Assembly (NCBI GenBank): GCA_963281255.1
Contig: OY725493.1
Location: forward strand, 248,001 to 312,000
Direction: 5' to 3'
From: Aphrocallistes beatrix
Taxonomy: Eukaryota > Porifera > Hexactinellida > Sceptrulophora > Aphrocallistidae
DNA length: 64,000 bases
A program made the position numbers and the translations under genes. Below, in pieces: positions 20,101 through 31,071 of this stretch. The notes beneath the pieces are model-generated. The model made no database searches. It was not told the DNA's origin and worked only from the letters and a program-made list of their open reading frames with translations. Positions within the stretch are counted from its first letter, which is position 1. Every line of letters starts with the position of its first letter.

Positions 20101-20415
20101 TATCACACTAAACAACATGCAAAAAATCGGAGTAAGATTGATGTTCGTATTCAACTTCTTGGATGCGAACAGAAAGTTCGAGTAAAATACAAATCACCCT
20201 TGGTATGCCCATTGACACTGAAAATGTTTGTGGACCCAGTTTCAACCCCAGTTGGAGACACCTATGAGAGAGAAGCTATTGTGGAGCATCTGAGAAGTGG
20301 GAAGAATTATGATCCATATTCTTACCAAAAGCTAACTGAGAGTGACTTAATCCCGAACAAGGCATTACAGGATCTGATAACTTGTTTTGAACCTGAAAAT
20401 AATGGTCAGATATGA
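17182..20415 (+). CDS. Class I UBL-vWA-E2-U-box fusion protein, gene 1
   Basis: An intact exon of ~1077 codons. The frame is open upstream to an acceptor (ATATAG at 17164-17169), so an earlier exon probably supplies the start; the first in-exon ATG is at 17188. Domains: predicted beta-grasp region ~20-115; ubiquitin-like fold ~140-215 (TIQDMTRIPGHL, then TLAELNVVNMS); seven NNQES(S/T)E heptads ~254-300; conserved helical block ~306-355 (LGHIRSIIGCPP, LPHRVAIQE); vWA ~588-780 with a full metal site (DTSAS at 593-597, SDT, TDGAN); E2 fold ~835-985 with catalytic C919 in GRICHTIL and HCN in place of HPN; U-box ~1005-1065 (CPLTLKMFVDPV, TYEREAI). Both E2 and E3 chemistry could occur in one chain. 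It converges with pseudogene B, and AATAAA lies at 20665. Confidence 0.92.
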   Translation: MDMSDEAYEMQKRRAALYIQYQLFTNLTPEKKQVGPFNTDQILYCDLVNIICNQERNELGEDMTVELYTCEGYPLATRPISYISKLSDWCLEEYPNPPLLYAVPRLKCYTDKCTQYMTAAPLCDGTDSIFIRNEECGFRRTIQTNCSEATYFQLMKTIQDMTRIPGHLFQLKSIDVIHSSTDVTLAELNVVNMSPINIKPEKDFWTLGKNTNLMVNECKPTWYQEQGTFGASFFFSCLYSLADWMAESIRESSDNNQESSENNQESTENNQESTENNQESTENNQESTENNQESTENNQESSEILLRTLGHIRSIIGCPPLIHALVLLFLNQFLTLPHRVAIQECLILLFKMIKPTKQKGQSPDLKTIISEKVTEYSNYFWTYLVDYSVPGHTQSEEYSTLKLTCSETFLRMTDPVIVKDFDGEEHIVDQTRVSTKIIVKYLYNYKRMLKCFIEDEVVVWDGTSVTTCGVDLTGEWKNLVKKSKHYPALCVQAPLNVKSTQCRRPCMIPTASGNIGVYIDSSKDTNKPYVYYEVITGQSILFDAQDLDRDVKKNKFLIDKFGNDWQTSPLKVKGQGLEVITRDPEEIIMVILDTSASMDWPYMDGKTKSQSAHEAFSAFCDRTIAYDLKHVIGLTLFAKNCCLQYPISENFREFNDQFGNLPPASDTAIYVGIKFAVEQLNIFTAKYPNYKEVPRRILCLTDGANNYSNFTPTEATRLLINNNIKMDCVLLCTEYVDTHAIAKASGGYSFKPENSQEMLTIFEQETMLTMKTRQHCTAAFLPGKRIKLKTQATRPIDKNPLHLLPEKMTIKVQVASDCLTRALIRKHLATQTNANLTKRILQELSYYQTNPHPAFEVFPGEEHIDFWRIIMKGPEGTPYEGGIFELFIEFIKEYPSKPPNIRFITPIYHCNINSSGRICHTILDRFYAPGVRIRDIFNHVYGLLIDAEPVDPLDSVKATLLRCDRDEYLDNARYHTKQHAKNRSKIDVRIQLLGCEQKVRVKYKSPLVCPLTLKMFVDPVSTPVGDTYEREAIVEHLRSGKNYDPYSYQKLTESDLIPNKALQDLITCFEPENNGQI
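17941..18087 (+). repeat. 21-bp coding minisatellite (seven NNQES heptads)
   Basis: A 21-bp unit (AACAATCAAGAATCAACTGA-like) is repeated seven times in frame, giving NNQESTE/NNQESSE. The same tract in the paralogue at 33926-34010 has four units. It is a low-complexity, acidic and glutamine-rich linker whose length varies between copies. Confidence 0.9.
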
Positions 20416-20655
20416 TCCTTTTATATTTTGCATACGTAGATAGCATTACTCTAGGTTCCGTTCGTTTAATGTGTTCTAAGATGTTTAGTTTATGTCTTTT
20501 TGTATTATATTGGCTCAGATTGACAAATTGAAAGAATTATTATTTTTTGATTATTTTATTTGTGTATCTGTAGGAATTTATTTTATGATTATTTACTTGT
20601 TAACCATGAGCTCGTCTCTAGTATAATTTGAAGATTTGTTTACTTTCGTATAAAT
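20416..20655. other. Convergent 3' flanks of gene 1 and pseudogene B
   Basis: A short AT-rich spacer between two genes that end tail to tail. An AATAAA at 20665-20670 could serve gene 1. Confidence 0.5.
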
Positions 20656-23038
20656 TTAAGCAAAAATAAATTGATTACTAGTAATAGTACGTTCATACAT
20701 GAAAGTGTACAGTAAATTTATTTCAGCCGCTATTAACTTTATCGCTGTCACCAGTGAGTTTAGAAGACATATTTCATAGATTTTCACCATCATTTTCATA
20801 GCGTGGTTAGGAATGAGGTCTGAAGAGCGTAGAGGAGTGTTGCTGATAGGATCTGTGTGTGTATTCTCTATGTGCTGTAGAATAGCGTGACGTTCATACG
20901 TGTTACCTTCAGGAGTCATGACAGGATTGTCGAACAGCTGATTTGTGATAAAACAAACTAGAGCTGGAGGATGAGAGACGTTAGAATAGTCTGATTTTAT
21001 CTTGAAATCTTCTTCAATTGTAAGCAATGTTTTGCCTTTTAGATTCAAAATTGTAGAGAGACTATTAACTGTCTGAAAATACAACTCTTTGTACCAAATT
21101 GCTATTTCCAACACCTTGCTTCTAACTGCATGTGATATGATTGGTTGAGCTAGCATAGAGTGGATTGAATCTAGAATTTGACGGAGTGAGACACTAGGAG
21201 AGTAGTCTTCTATGAGAATAGGATGGCATATGTGTCCTGCTTTGTCTACGTTAGGATGATAGACTGGTGATAGAAATCTCAGTTTAGGCGGGTAATGTGG
21301 GTACTGTTCTACGAAATACAACTCCAGTATAAATATAGAACCTTCAAAGGGAGAATGTATTGGTCCTTGCATGAATATTATCCATTTCAGAATTTCATTT
21401 TTGAAAGGATAGAGTTTGCAGAGGTTAGGGCTCTTAATATAAACAGGGACAGTCTTCAGAATTTTCGTACTGGATTCTCTAGAAAAATTCAAATACTCTT
21501 TATCTCTGAAATCTCTCAATATATTCTTCTGTTGAAATTAAATCAGTAAGAAGCTGGTCCGAGAGAAGATGTCTTTATAAATCCAAATGTCTTTATAAAT
21601 CCCTTGATAGTTGTGACAACTAGAATGCATTCAAAAGTAGGTTTAGATATTTCATGATAACCAGTAGGGAAGATGTTTGAGATCAATATAGCTCCGAGTA
21701 AATGTTTGCATTGAGATCTTATCAGATAGTCTACTAGAGTTTCTATTAGCAAGATGGCAGCATCTATCTTACGCAATTTAGGATTAGGATCTTTAATAGT
21801 TTGGATATTTTCAAGAAATGGAAAATACATATCACTACTGATGTCTAGTATGATTATAATCTTGGGGTAACTGTTTATATTGGATATCTCGAGACGTTTT
21901 GAAATGTTAATATCATGAGGATTGTATGAGTAACATCTACCATCTTCTGGAGAGAAATAGTTGAAGTATCCATACCTCCCTTCAGTCCTTCCTAGGAACA
22001 CACAGGGACTAGACAGACCACGAATCAGTGGAAGCATCAGTCCGTACGATTTCCTTTCTTCTACGAAACTCTTGTAAAGCTGTACTGGATGTTGTAATGG
22101 AAATCTGTACTTAACTCCTTCAATGAAATCTTCCAATCTAGTGGGGGGAGTATAACTAAACGCATCGTGTGTGGAAGAGACGTTTCTCCAAGTTATGATT
22201 GTATCTTGGTTGGGAGGGAATGCTTGCAAGAGTCTACGGGTATCGTCATCTCTCGGATTCTCTCGTGTCCGTTTTGAAATGAAAGTAGTTTCGTAGATCT
22301 CTGTCAATTGTAGATCAGGTGTTAGTGCGTGTTCTTCTATGTGCATCCACAGCTGTGGGAATTTGGAGATGGTGGGTCTATCTGAAGTTGTGGAGAGAAG
22401 AGAAATGGTTGTAATGATGCCTTCATTGATGGCTATTCTGTGTGGTAGAGATGTGGGGGATTGAGTGAATAGGAGATAGAGAGAGTAGACGAGTGGAGGT
22501 GAACAGGAAATCTTCCTAAGCAGTCCCAGTCTCCTCAACAGTCTGTCTTTATCTATGTTCTCTCCGTACTCTCTCACTAAGAAGAAGAGATACGCGTTGA
22601 ATGTGTGGAAATCTGGGAAGATGTTAAATGGATAGCATGAAGTGTAGACTGAATGAAATGCACTGAAAGGCTCGTTGTTATTATAAGTGTCAGAAATTGT
22701 GAAAGATAGATTTCTCTTTTCAAAATACCTTTTTGAAATGCTCAAGTTATCTGGAGCAATCTCCTCACATCGCTTTGCTTGATTTAAATAGTAAATATCA
22801 ATATAATCAGTGGGAATATGCATCTCTTGGGAAAGGAGAATTTTCAAGTCTGAATAAAAAATGGGGTTTTTATTGAATTTTAATTCTTTTCTGATGTTGC
22901 TATCTTTCAGTAGAATGGTGATTATAGTTTCATCGCAATCAACATCACTCACAAACTTATATTCCTTGAATAGTTTCTTAGGATAAGCATATATCAACTC
23001 ATTATCTCGTAGTCCCCAGTTAGAGAGAGGTTCTAGGT
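20656..23038 (-). pseudogene. Class II vWA-E2-U-box pseudogene B
   Basis: Two minus-strand frames (21543-23038; 20656-21519) are collinear with the class II proteins. The N-terminal part starts at EPLSNWGLRDNELIYAYPKK, has the second ubiquitin-like region, the LLRRLGLLRKISCSPP block and the start of a vWA (LDISSDM). The second half of the vWA is deleted. After a break the E2 (YHPNVDKAGHICHPIL, active-site cysteine kept) and U-box (NQLFDNPVMTPEG) continue, ending in an atypical ~45-residue tail. A hAT element is inserted at 23039, cutting off the N-terminus. A tandem GFIKT duplication sits at the break. The lesions make a normal product unlikely. Confidence 0.88.
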
Positions 23039-23144
23039 CAGGGGTGGACAAACTTTTACGGCTGCGGGCCAAAATGGCTAGATTTCATAGAGCTGCGGGC
23101 CAGAGAGTATATTCCGCACTTTGGCACATTCTTGTTTTAATTTT

Positions 23145-23480
23145 CTAGAACATCACATTGTCAAATGTTTTCGTCTCTTTAGGACAGAGAATATCGGAAC
23201 ATGTGAGGAGGCAGTCCTTCACAAACTCTCCCTCATTTAAGGCTTTACTTTCCCGAGCAATTTTATGAGCTATTACAAAGCTAGCTCTTGTTGCTCCTTC
23301 ACTGATACGTGTTTGAGTTGTGAACACTTGTTGCTCCTTGAGCAAAGCTTCAGACATTTTCACAGCTACTGCTTTCTTTTCTGACTCGGACAAATTTTTG
23401 TGGGTTTTCGCATGCTGTGTGTCATAGTGAGGTCTGACATTATACTCCTTGCATACTGCCACAGTGTCTTTGCAAAACAA
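23145..23480 (-). pseudogene. hAT-Charlie-like transposase N-terminal fragment
   Basis: The product has MFCKDTVAVCKEYNVRPHY, QHAKTHKNLSESEKK, RASFVIAHKIARESKALNEG and EFVKDCLLTCSDILCP. This is the characteristic start of hAT transposases related to GTF2IRD2/FAM200/SCAND3. Only about 110 residues of a ~600-residue protein are left, without the catalytic core. Confidence 0.8.
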
Positions 23481-23576
23481 ACATATGCATTTGCCATTGA
23501 CTTCTGTAAAAAAGTATCTACCTCGCCACTCTACATTGAAAATACGGAACCCTTTATCAACTTTTCTTTTCTTAGA

Positions 23577-23948
23577 TCAAGGCTGGATTCAGTTAACCGG
23601 TTAACCGGCTAACCGCCGTCAATCTCGGTTAACGGTTAAGAACATCTTAGATCGGTTAGCCGAACTGTTTTATTTTCTAAATATTTACACTAATTTCATT
23701 GTTTTTCGACAGAGATTCAAAATATTAGTTTTAAAAAATTAATAATACACTGTAATTTCTATTTTTAATCATATAGTATATTTCAAGACAACTGAAAATT
23801 ACCAAATTAATCACTAGCAGGTTAAATATTAGTCTAAAAATCCATATTTCAACAAAGTAATATTGATACAGGTTAACCGGTTACGGTTAACCGCCCTAGT
23901 GGAAATCAAAATAACCGAGCCCTAAAATCGGTTAACCAACCCCAGCCC
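23577..23948. mobile_element. Nested MITE rich in GGTTAACCGG
   Basis: It starts (C)AAGGCTGGATT and ends CCAGCCCTG, with clusters of GGTTAACCGGTTAACC at both ends. CTTAGAT is repeated on both flanks (about 23570-23576 and 23950-23956), consistent with hAT-type insertion into the surrounding hAT element. Confidence 0.7.
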
Positions 23949-24066
23949 TGCTTAGATATTGACGCCATATCAATATCATAAGTTAAACTACGAAAAATGT
24001 GCACTCCTATTGACTTCAAGCGGGCCGGTTAAAAATCGGAAGCGGGCCGTAGTTTGCCCACCCTTG

Positions 24067-24548
24067 GATTAGTTCCATAAGTTAATCGAAATAGTATAGA
24101 ATAATTGAATAATTAATTCATTTATTCAGTTTTGTATATACGTATATATGTAAGTATATACTAGTATCCTCATAGATAAATTAACGTAAGTTACCTTCAG
24201 GAAAAATGGAATTTTAGTGAATGGAACCACAATAAATATATAAATACACCACATTCTTTATGGAGTTAGAGTAAATACAAATCAAATCAATCATCTGAAA
24301 CTAGATCTAAAATCCACTCAACTGAAGACAACACAATGGTTTCATCTCCATAATTTAAGCAATAATAGTGTATTCAACTGAACTGTTTAAATTACACATG
24401 AAATACTCTCGCGAATGACCGTGCAAAATGAGACAATCCTCAAGTTTGTAGACATGAGAGAAATATTTAAATGAACTTACATTTTTCCCAGATTAGTAAT
24501 TACAGTGATAAAGCCGGGGACACGGAATTTTTGGCCAAATTATCACTA
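24067..24548. other. AT-rich spacer
   Basis: No gene, repeat family or regulatory signal was recognised. Confidence 0.5.
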
Positions 24549-24733
24549 CAGTCAGGGTCGCTTATTGTGAACCACCAGAGGACCAAAAAATCTGTTCATT
24601 ATAGAGATACTTCATATTAAGCGAACTTGATTCAAAACAAATCCTATCTAAAAATTGAAATTGGGACCAAGAGGTTAGTTCATAATAAACGAATGTTCAT
24701 ATTAAGCGGGTTCATAATGAGCGACCCTGACTG
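24549..24733. mobile_element. Tc1/pogo-type MITE, TA-flanked
   Basis: It has perfect-looking termini CAGTCAGGGTCGCTTAT and the mirror ATGAGCGACCCTGACTG, with TA on both sides (24547-24548, 24734-24735). The internal GAAGTATCTC-type sequence recurs at the window start. Confidence 0.8.
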
Positions 24734-24927
24734 TATATCCAATGACTACATAAACCATCACTATAATTATCACCATATCCAATAATTCATTTTTTAATTA
24801 TCACTATATCCAATAAATAATATCACTATAGCCAATAAAATTAGTATGGGAAATTGGTGGGGATATCTCGAGACGTCATAACTATCATATATCCAATATC
24901 TACTGCATGTATACTACTAATCACATA

Positions 24928-25099
24928 CAGTGGTGTTTGCTTATCAGCAATTGCTCTAATAGCAATATTCGTCTATTAGCAAGTTGTTTTCAGGTCCCAA
25001 GCGTGCTTATTATGTTAATTTCGTTTCTCTATTAGCCAATTCCCATATTAGCAAGCAAATTTCGAGCTAAAATCGACTTGCTATTAAGCAAACACCACA
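24928..25099. mobile_element. Short TIR MITE (CAGTGGTGTTTGCTTA ends)
   Basis: The left end is CAGTGGTGTTTGCTTA and the right end TTAAGCAAACACCAC. The internal words TATTAGC(A)A recur in both orientations. It is a small non-autonomous DNA element. Confidence 0.7.
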
Positions 25100-27677
25100 G
25101 TAGTAGAGAAATCTAAATTGAGGCAACAACAATGTTTCATATGGGAGGAAGGGGGGCTGGGTGGGATAAGTGTCCGAAAGCCGTCTATTTATTACAGTAA
25201 CGCAAATCTAGAAATTCCTACAGTAGAATAAATTTTCACACAGCTAGAAACAATAAATTTAAGAACATTTTTAAATAGGACATGACCATAATCGCATCGG
25301 ATAGTTATAATTAAACCTGTAATCTCATTAAATGCTCGAAAATTATAGGTAAACTTTTTGAAGCAGTATTTATTTGCATTAATCTGTAAACTAAGACGGG
25401 AAAATTGTCAGATATACAGGACATATATAATGCTTTAAGGAAATGTAGGAGTGTTAAATGGAAACCATTTTGGACGTTGAGTTTTTGGTCTTTGAAGAAT
25501 GACACGAAATATTTTGGATTTCGAAATTTAGGAAGGAATAACACATACAAAAATAAGTTGATGTATTTAGTTTTGATATAGTATATTAAATGAGATATTG
25601 TACCTAATATCTGAGATAAAAATTAGAAAGATCAATCAACTAAACGAAGAGTTATTAAAATTTTAAGGTAGGGGCCGTCAAAAAAATGTGTCCGATCCTT
25701 AAAAATGTACAAAATCCCAATGGGGCTGTATCTCAAAAACTAGTGTGAGATGAAGACTGATATTACGGGTTCCTTCCAAAGACAATACAAATATTCTTTG
25801 GTGAAAATCTCATAGAAATATGAGAGATGGGTGTATGACCACTGGTCGATTCCAAATGGAATGACCCTTATATAATTATGTGGAGAGTGTCAGAATGAAA
25901 CTATTGTTGCAAATAATTTTAAACTTGTGGAATTCCAAAATAAAAGCTTAATTTACTAATTAAATAAACACTGAAAGCTATTACTATTATTCACGATAGA
26001 ATTAACTTACTAGGTTGTTTCAACGCCTCCCTAATCCTAGTGGGTGCCACGAAGAAACAAAGAAATCATTTAATTGAAATCGATCAAGCAGATTCCATGA
26101 TGCAGTATGGTGAGGAGACCAAATTCTCCGCGCCATACTGCGTCCCACCTTTCAAGAAATTTACGCCCACATTACCAGAAACAAACACATCACTCCAAAA
26201 TGCAGGTTTCTCCTTCTCTCCACCGTAACAAATCGAGTCCTTCCATCAAGCAGTGCCAATCCCATTCCAATCAACAATAGCCTCGATTTACTACTACATA
26301 AGCTCCTCAGCTGCCTGTGAGCTCCACAATGTCTGTGAACACTGCAGAAGAGTCAGAAATACCCACAACTCTAATGTAAAGTCGCAGGAACCAACCTATA
26401 TGACTTATTTTTGACTAATTCTCTTCCACAATTATATTAGTTTTATTCCATTATGTTGGAAAGGTTGGTGTTTTTTTTGTCCACTTGGTGTAGATCCAAA
26501 TTCATCATGCCTTATTCCAGTTTTGTTTATGATTTATCCCTTTCCGGTTCGAAAATTTAACTTTAATCCATTCAGCTTTTCAGTTTTCCCAAATATCACT
26601 ATCTATAAATGTGATGGTACAGCGTGTAGAGTCTCTAGAGCAGTGAAAATCCAAAAAGCCGATCTATCCTATCTACTATCCCTGATGCTGGAGATGCGAT
26701 ATGGGAATAGAGAGGTGAACGTCTCCCTTCGTAAAGTAGGATTTCAGATAAGAAACTAGGCTAGTGCTCCCAACTCTTAGTCCTATAAATACGTGTTAAT
26801 ATATGTTTGAGTATATACGGCCTTTCTATAAGTGATTTCACTAGTTATTGTCTGATTCTAATACAATACGATGGATTTTGATTAATAGCGTAGCTTCTTA
26901 TATGACAAAATTTACCTCTGCGTGATCAGTGAGCTAGCATAGTTCAGGAGTTGGAAAATTCCGTAATGGACAAAGTATGAAATATATACGATCAGCCGCT
27001 CACTGCTGCGACGCACTCGGACACCAGCTCAACACCCCCTCACATCTCCAGAAGGTATTTGCAATGCCCCAGTGTGTGCTTATCAGCTCCAACTCTCTGC
27101 TCTCTTACATCGATGCAGTCAAACTGGTGCAGGTACATCCTCATCTTTAACTTCAGTACTGCGCATACATATGAGATAGACCTTGTCTCCATCTAAACTA
27201 GTCCTTTCATTTGATAGATGTCAAGTATTAGAAACTCTCATAACATAAGCACCCAAACGAGAACCTATATAATGCTATATCTGGCCAACTATGATTGCCA
27301 GGTAGCACAATCATAGTTGAGTACTTTTTGTTGTTGGTTCGTTTAAATCATGAGATCAAAGCGTTTATTATGAATGACAAGTGTCATTGCCTACTGCCAA
27401 CCCAGTTTTGATTGAGACTGCTATTCTTGCTTGTTTTATAGTGTAAATGTAGTAATGTCGGGAGTTTTCTCCTAATTTGTTCCCTTGGACCTGTAACCCG
27501 TGGAGAGATACCCCTCGAACCTGTGACACTAGAATGATGAGTTCTTCATCTGTCACTAGAGTGAGGAATCTGGAAAATATCTGATCCTAGGGCAACGGAT
27601 CCAGGAGGGCCACCGGTACTCCGACATAAGTATATATATTTTCATAACTCGAGGAATTATTGTTAGGTATGACATTA
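25100..27677. other. Mostly unassigned spacer, with a possible isolated exon
   Basis: Most of this stretch is AT-rich and unrecognised. A short GC-richer, stop-free segment at about 26993-27134 follows an AG acceptor-like site and precedes a GTACATCC donor-like site. One frame reads CDALGHQLNTPSHLQKVF and SSNSLLSYIDAVKLVQ, which looks coding, but no family could be named and a second frame is open too. It may be an exon of an otherwise unseen gene or a fragment. Confidence 0.3.
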
Positions 27678-29402
27678 TCATAATCGAGGTTCTACCTGCC
27701 TAACTATAACTTTTAAAATACTGACATACTTCGTTTTACCATCCAGATGAACCGATTCCATTGATCCACTGGTGTCCAGAATAACCATTATGATTTCTTC
27801 TGGATCGCGAGTGATGGCTTGTATACCTTGTTCGCTAGTGTTTGTAAGCAAAGCTAGTCTATTGAAACAAGGAGGCTGCTTCAACTTCACATCTCTATCC
27901 AAATCATGAGGATCGAATAAGATGGGTTGCCCAGTAATAACATAATAATATTCATGAAATTTATGATGATGCTTTGTGAAATTTCTTGAAAAACCTAGGT
28001 ATATGCCAATATTCCCTTCGGGAGTGGGGATCATGTATGGTTTGCGACATTGAATGAAATATATATTATGTGGTGTTTGGACACAAAGAGGAGGATAGTT
28101 TTTAATTTTATTGGTTAGACTCTTCCATTCTCCGGTGAGGTCAATAATCCCACAAGTAGGGACGCTAATACAATTCCAAACAACTGCTTCGTCTCCAATG
28201 AAACACTTGAGCATACGTTTATAGTTGTAGAGATACTTAACAATGATCTCAGTACTCACTTTAGTTTGTTCAAGGATGTGTTCTACTCCATTGACGTCCT
28301 TCACTATCACAGGGTTAGTCATACGTTGGTAGGTTTTACTGCAGGTGAGTTTGAATGTGGAGTATTGTTCCGATTGCATATGTCCAGGTTTTGAATTGCC
28401 AATCAAATAAACCCAAAAATAATCCGAGTATTCCGTCACTTTTTTGCATTTTTAAGTACAAAGGCGTTTTAGGTTTTATCATTTTGAAGAGCAGAACTAA
28501 ACATTCTTGAATAGCAACTCTGTGAGGGAGAGTTAGAATTTTTTTTGAGAACAATAGATTAAGTGCGTGGATGAGTAGGGGACATCCTGTAATACTGCGT
28601 ATGTGTCCTAATGTCTGGTAAAATATTCCAGATGTTTTCTGCCGACGTTCTGCCATCCAAACAGCTAGCGAGTAAAGACAGCTGAAAAAGAATGTGCTCC
28701 CATAAATACATTGTTCCTGATCCCAAGTTTTTCTAAAGTTAGATTGTGATACTCTCTCAGAGTCCAGAAATCTATGTTTATCTTTATTTCTCAAGTGGAC
28801 TGATTTAAAACATCCAGTTTATTTAATGTAGCATCCGCATATGAATGAATCAAGTTGCCAGCTTCGTACAGTTGGATAAGATGGCCAGGAATTCCTGTCA
28901 TGTCTTGTATTCTCTTTATTAACTGGAAATATGTGCCCTGTGTGCAGTTAGTTTGGATTTAAGTTTTAAACCCGCATTTAGTATTTCGAATGAAGATAGA
29001 ATCAGTTCCACCACAGAGAGGAGCTGCCGTCATGTACTGTGTACACTTATCAGTATAGCATTTAAGTCTAGGAACAGCATAGAGTAGAGGAGTGTCAGGA
29101 TACTCCTCAAGACACCAGTCAGACAGTTTGCTTATGTAGGAGATAGGTCTAGTGGCTAATGGGTACCCTTCACAGGTGTACAGTTCTACCGTCATGTCTT
29201 CTCCTAACTCATTTCGTTCTTGATCGCAAATAATGTTAACTAGGTCGCAGTACAGGATTTGATGAGTGTTGAAAGGCCCTACTCGTTTCTTTTCAGGAGT
29301 AAAGCTTGTAAACAGCTGATACTGAATATGAAAGGTAGCTCGCCTAATTTGTATATTATAGACTTCATTACTGAGATTGTTCTGATCCTCGCTTGCTGAT
29401 AC
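27678..29402 (-). pseudogene. Class I UBL-vWA pseudogene F, 3' truncated
   Basis: It starts after a good acceptor (CTCTTCAG, exon first base 29402) and encodes the class I N-terminus (YQLFT, VELYTCEGYPLATRPIS), then breaks. Beyond the stop near 28959 the ubiquitin-like fold (TYFQLIKRIQDMTGIPG, LNKLDVLNQST) continues in another frame, with a further stop near 28797. Frameshifts also fall near 28440. The central domain and the start of a vWA with a canonical metal site (LDTSGSM) are recognisable. Sequence then ends at VIVRQ without E2 or U-box. It lacks the NNQES heptads. It is more diverged than the two intact class I genes and is clearly inactive. Confidence 0.88.
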
Positions 29403-30422
29403 CTGAAGAGATAGGATCTAATATACAGTTTGTACTCAGTTCACGTTTTTTTAATGGATTAAAACAATTGATATTTATAATTAAGTAATAAAAGACTCTT
29501 TTAGAGTTCTTTTATTTGTAGACATCCGACTATTTAGATGATGTCATTTTCCCGACAACCTTCCTCTATATTGGCACAAGGTCATTGTTAATTGAAAACT
29601 TTCCGCTCCAAAAGACCCGCAGGAGGGATATTCCCTCATATGCTCCTAATTGATTATAAATATTCTACCATAGCTAATTCAAATGCGCAGAATTCGAATC
29701 TGAAATCTAAATAGTTGTATCATTTACTGCTTCAGAATTGTGATTATTATTAATAGACCCATTTTTGTACTAAATACAGGTAAAATAATGAAATATACAA
29801 ATTCTTTTGTCCCGGTAGTGTAACACACAACATTTTATCAAAAGTTTTATTTACTTAAATTCGAAAGTTTTCTTTACTTAATGCGTAACCTACGTTATGA
29901 TAAGGTGTGTACACTAGTGTACATTTTCAACTATGGATGGTCCCCAAAAATAGAAAATTTCATAGTCAGAAAGGTCAATGAATTGACTCCCCATAAACAA
30001 GTAAACTTCAATTTAACAGTAGAGTAATTCGTTGCCTCTTTTATCGATATTATTTCTATATTTATCCTTAGAATGATCGGTAACTATCGGCGAATCAAAT
30101 TTCTTTTTTTTTTGCATCTTACGGTTTTTAATAAGCTTAAAGAAGATGCACAGTCATTACCCTTTTAATAATTCTAGACTATTACTTTATTACAATAACT
30201 TGCGTCATATCAAAAACTTTTACTGATTTATTATCTTTTAAGTATCGTCTATCAGGTGCTAACACGGTAGAATAAGACATTCAAAAAGTTATACGGTTGC
30301 CGTTACCAATGTGTTCCACTCCTTGACAATTACCGTACTCTCAAATCCACCAAATAGTACCTTGTTGATAAAATAATTCACGTTCTTTTATCTCTATATT
30401 TGCTTATAGTTTGAAAAGTTAT
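29403..30422. other. AT-rich flank of pseudogene F
   Basis: The expected upstream exon of pseudogene F was not found. A fragment ending TTTTGTCCCGGTAGTGTAA at about 29803-29822 matches the Tc1-type MITE terminus seen at 56642. Otherwise nothing was recognised. Confidence 0.45.
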
Positions 30423-31071
30423 GTTGCAGTGTAAATGCGAAACTGGTGGATTCGCGAATGCACTGAATAGTTGGTGGATTCGCGAAAACACTGAATAGTT
30501 GGTGGATTCGCGAAAACACTGAATAGTTGGTGGATTCGCGAAAACATCGGTGCAAATGCGAAACCTTTTTATCTTAAATCTTATGGTTGGTTAATTATAT
30601 AACTCAAAGGAAATACGTAGTATTTACACTATTATTAGTAATACTCAGCTGTTTCATAACTAAAAAATTGACAGTAAGATGATGTAAACAACAGGTTTTG
30701 AAAGCTACTATACAACTACATTTTTGGCGTGAGAAAGTAAAGTTTCTAAACTTAAAACATACCAAAAAGCAAATAATATAGCATAGCATGAGGAGTGATG
30801 TATGTATAATGTAAGAATAGTTTATCATACTTTAAGATTGCATGAAAACGATTTAGAATAAGGTTTTACATTCATTGATCTTGATTAAAAGTTTTGTTGT
30901 AATCTAGTTGTTCCTATGAGAAATATAAATCAACCATAATATTTAAGATAAAAAGGTTTCGCATTTGCACCGGTGTATTCGCGAATCCACCAACTATTCA
31001 GTGTATTCGCGAATCCACCAACTATATTCAGTGTATTCGCGAATCCACCAGTTTCGCATTTACACTGCAAC
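30423..31071. mobile_element. Foldback element with tandem ~28-bp iterons in both arms
   Basis: The ends GTTGCAGTGTAAATGCGAAA and the mirror TTTCGCATTTACACTGCAAC are inverted. In the left arm a ~28-bp unit containing TGGTGGATTCGCGAA is repeated four times between 30440 and 30545. The right arm carries three inverted copies (30970-31050). The inner boundary GGTGCAAATGCGAAACC is also mirrored. Such iteron arrays are typical of transposase-binding foldback elements. It is not a CRISPR array: the genome is eukaryotic and the spacers are not unique. Confidence 0.75.

Larger units (their letters stand above)
23039..24066. mobile_element. hAT-Charlie-like element inserted in pseudogene B
   Basis: The ends CAGGGGTGGACAAACTT and the mirror of CAAGGGTGGGCAAACT are followed by GCGGGCC on both sides. 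It starts immediately after the TTCTAGGT of the class II gene. The gene sequence does not resume on the other side, so either a deletion accompanied insertion or the gene was already truncated. It carries a transposase N-terminus (23145-23480) and a nested MITE (23577-23948). An exact 8-bp duplication was not found. Confidence 0.8.

Noticed and set aside
20656..20830. Extra ~45-residue tail of pseudogene B as a new domain
   Set aside because: It is AT-rich, lysine/isoleucine-type sequence after the U-box break; more likely readthrough into non-coding DNA.
30440..30545. Regular ~28-bp repeats resembling a CRISPR array
   Set aside because: The units are contiguous, without unique spacers, are mirrored at the other end of the element, and the genome is eukaryotic.
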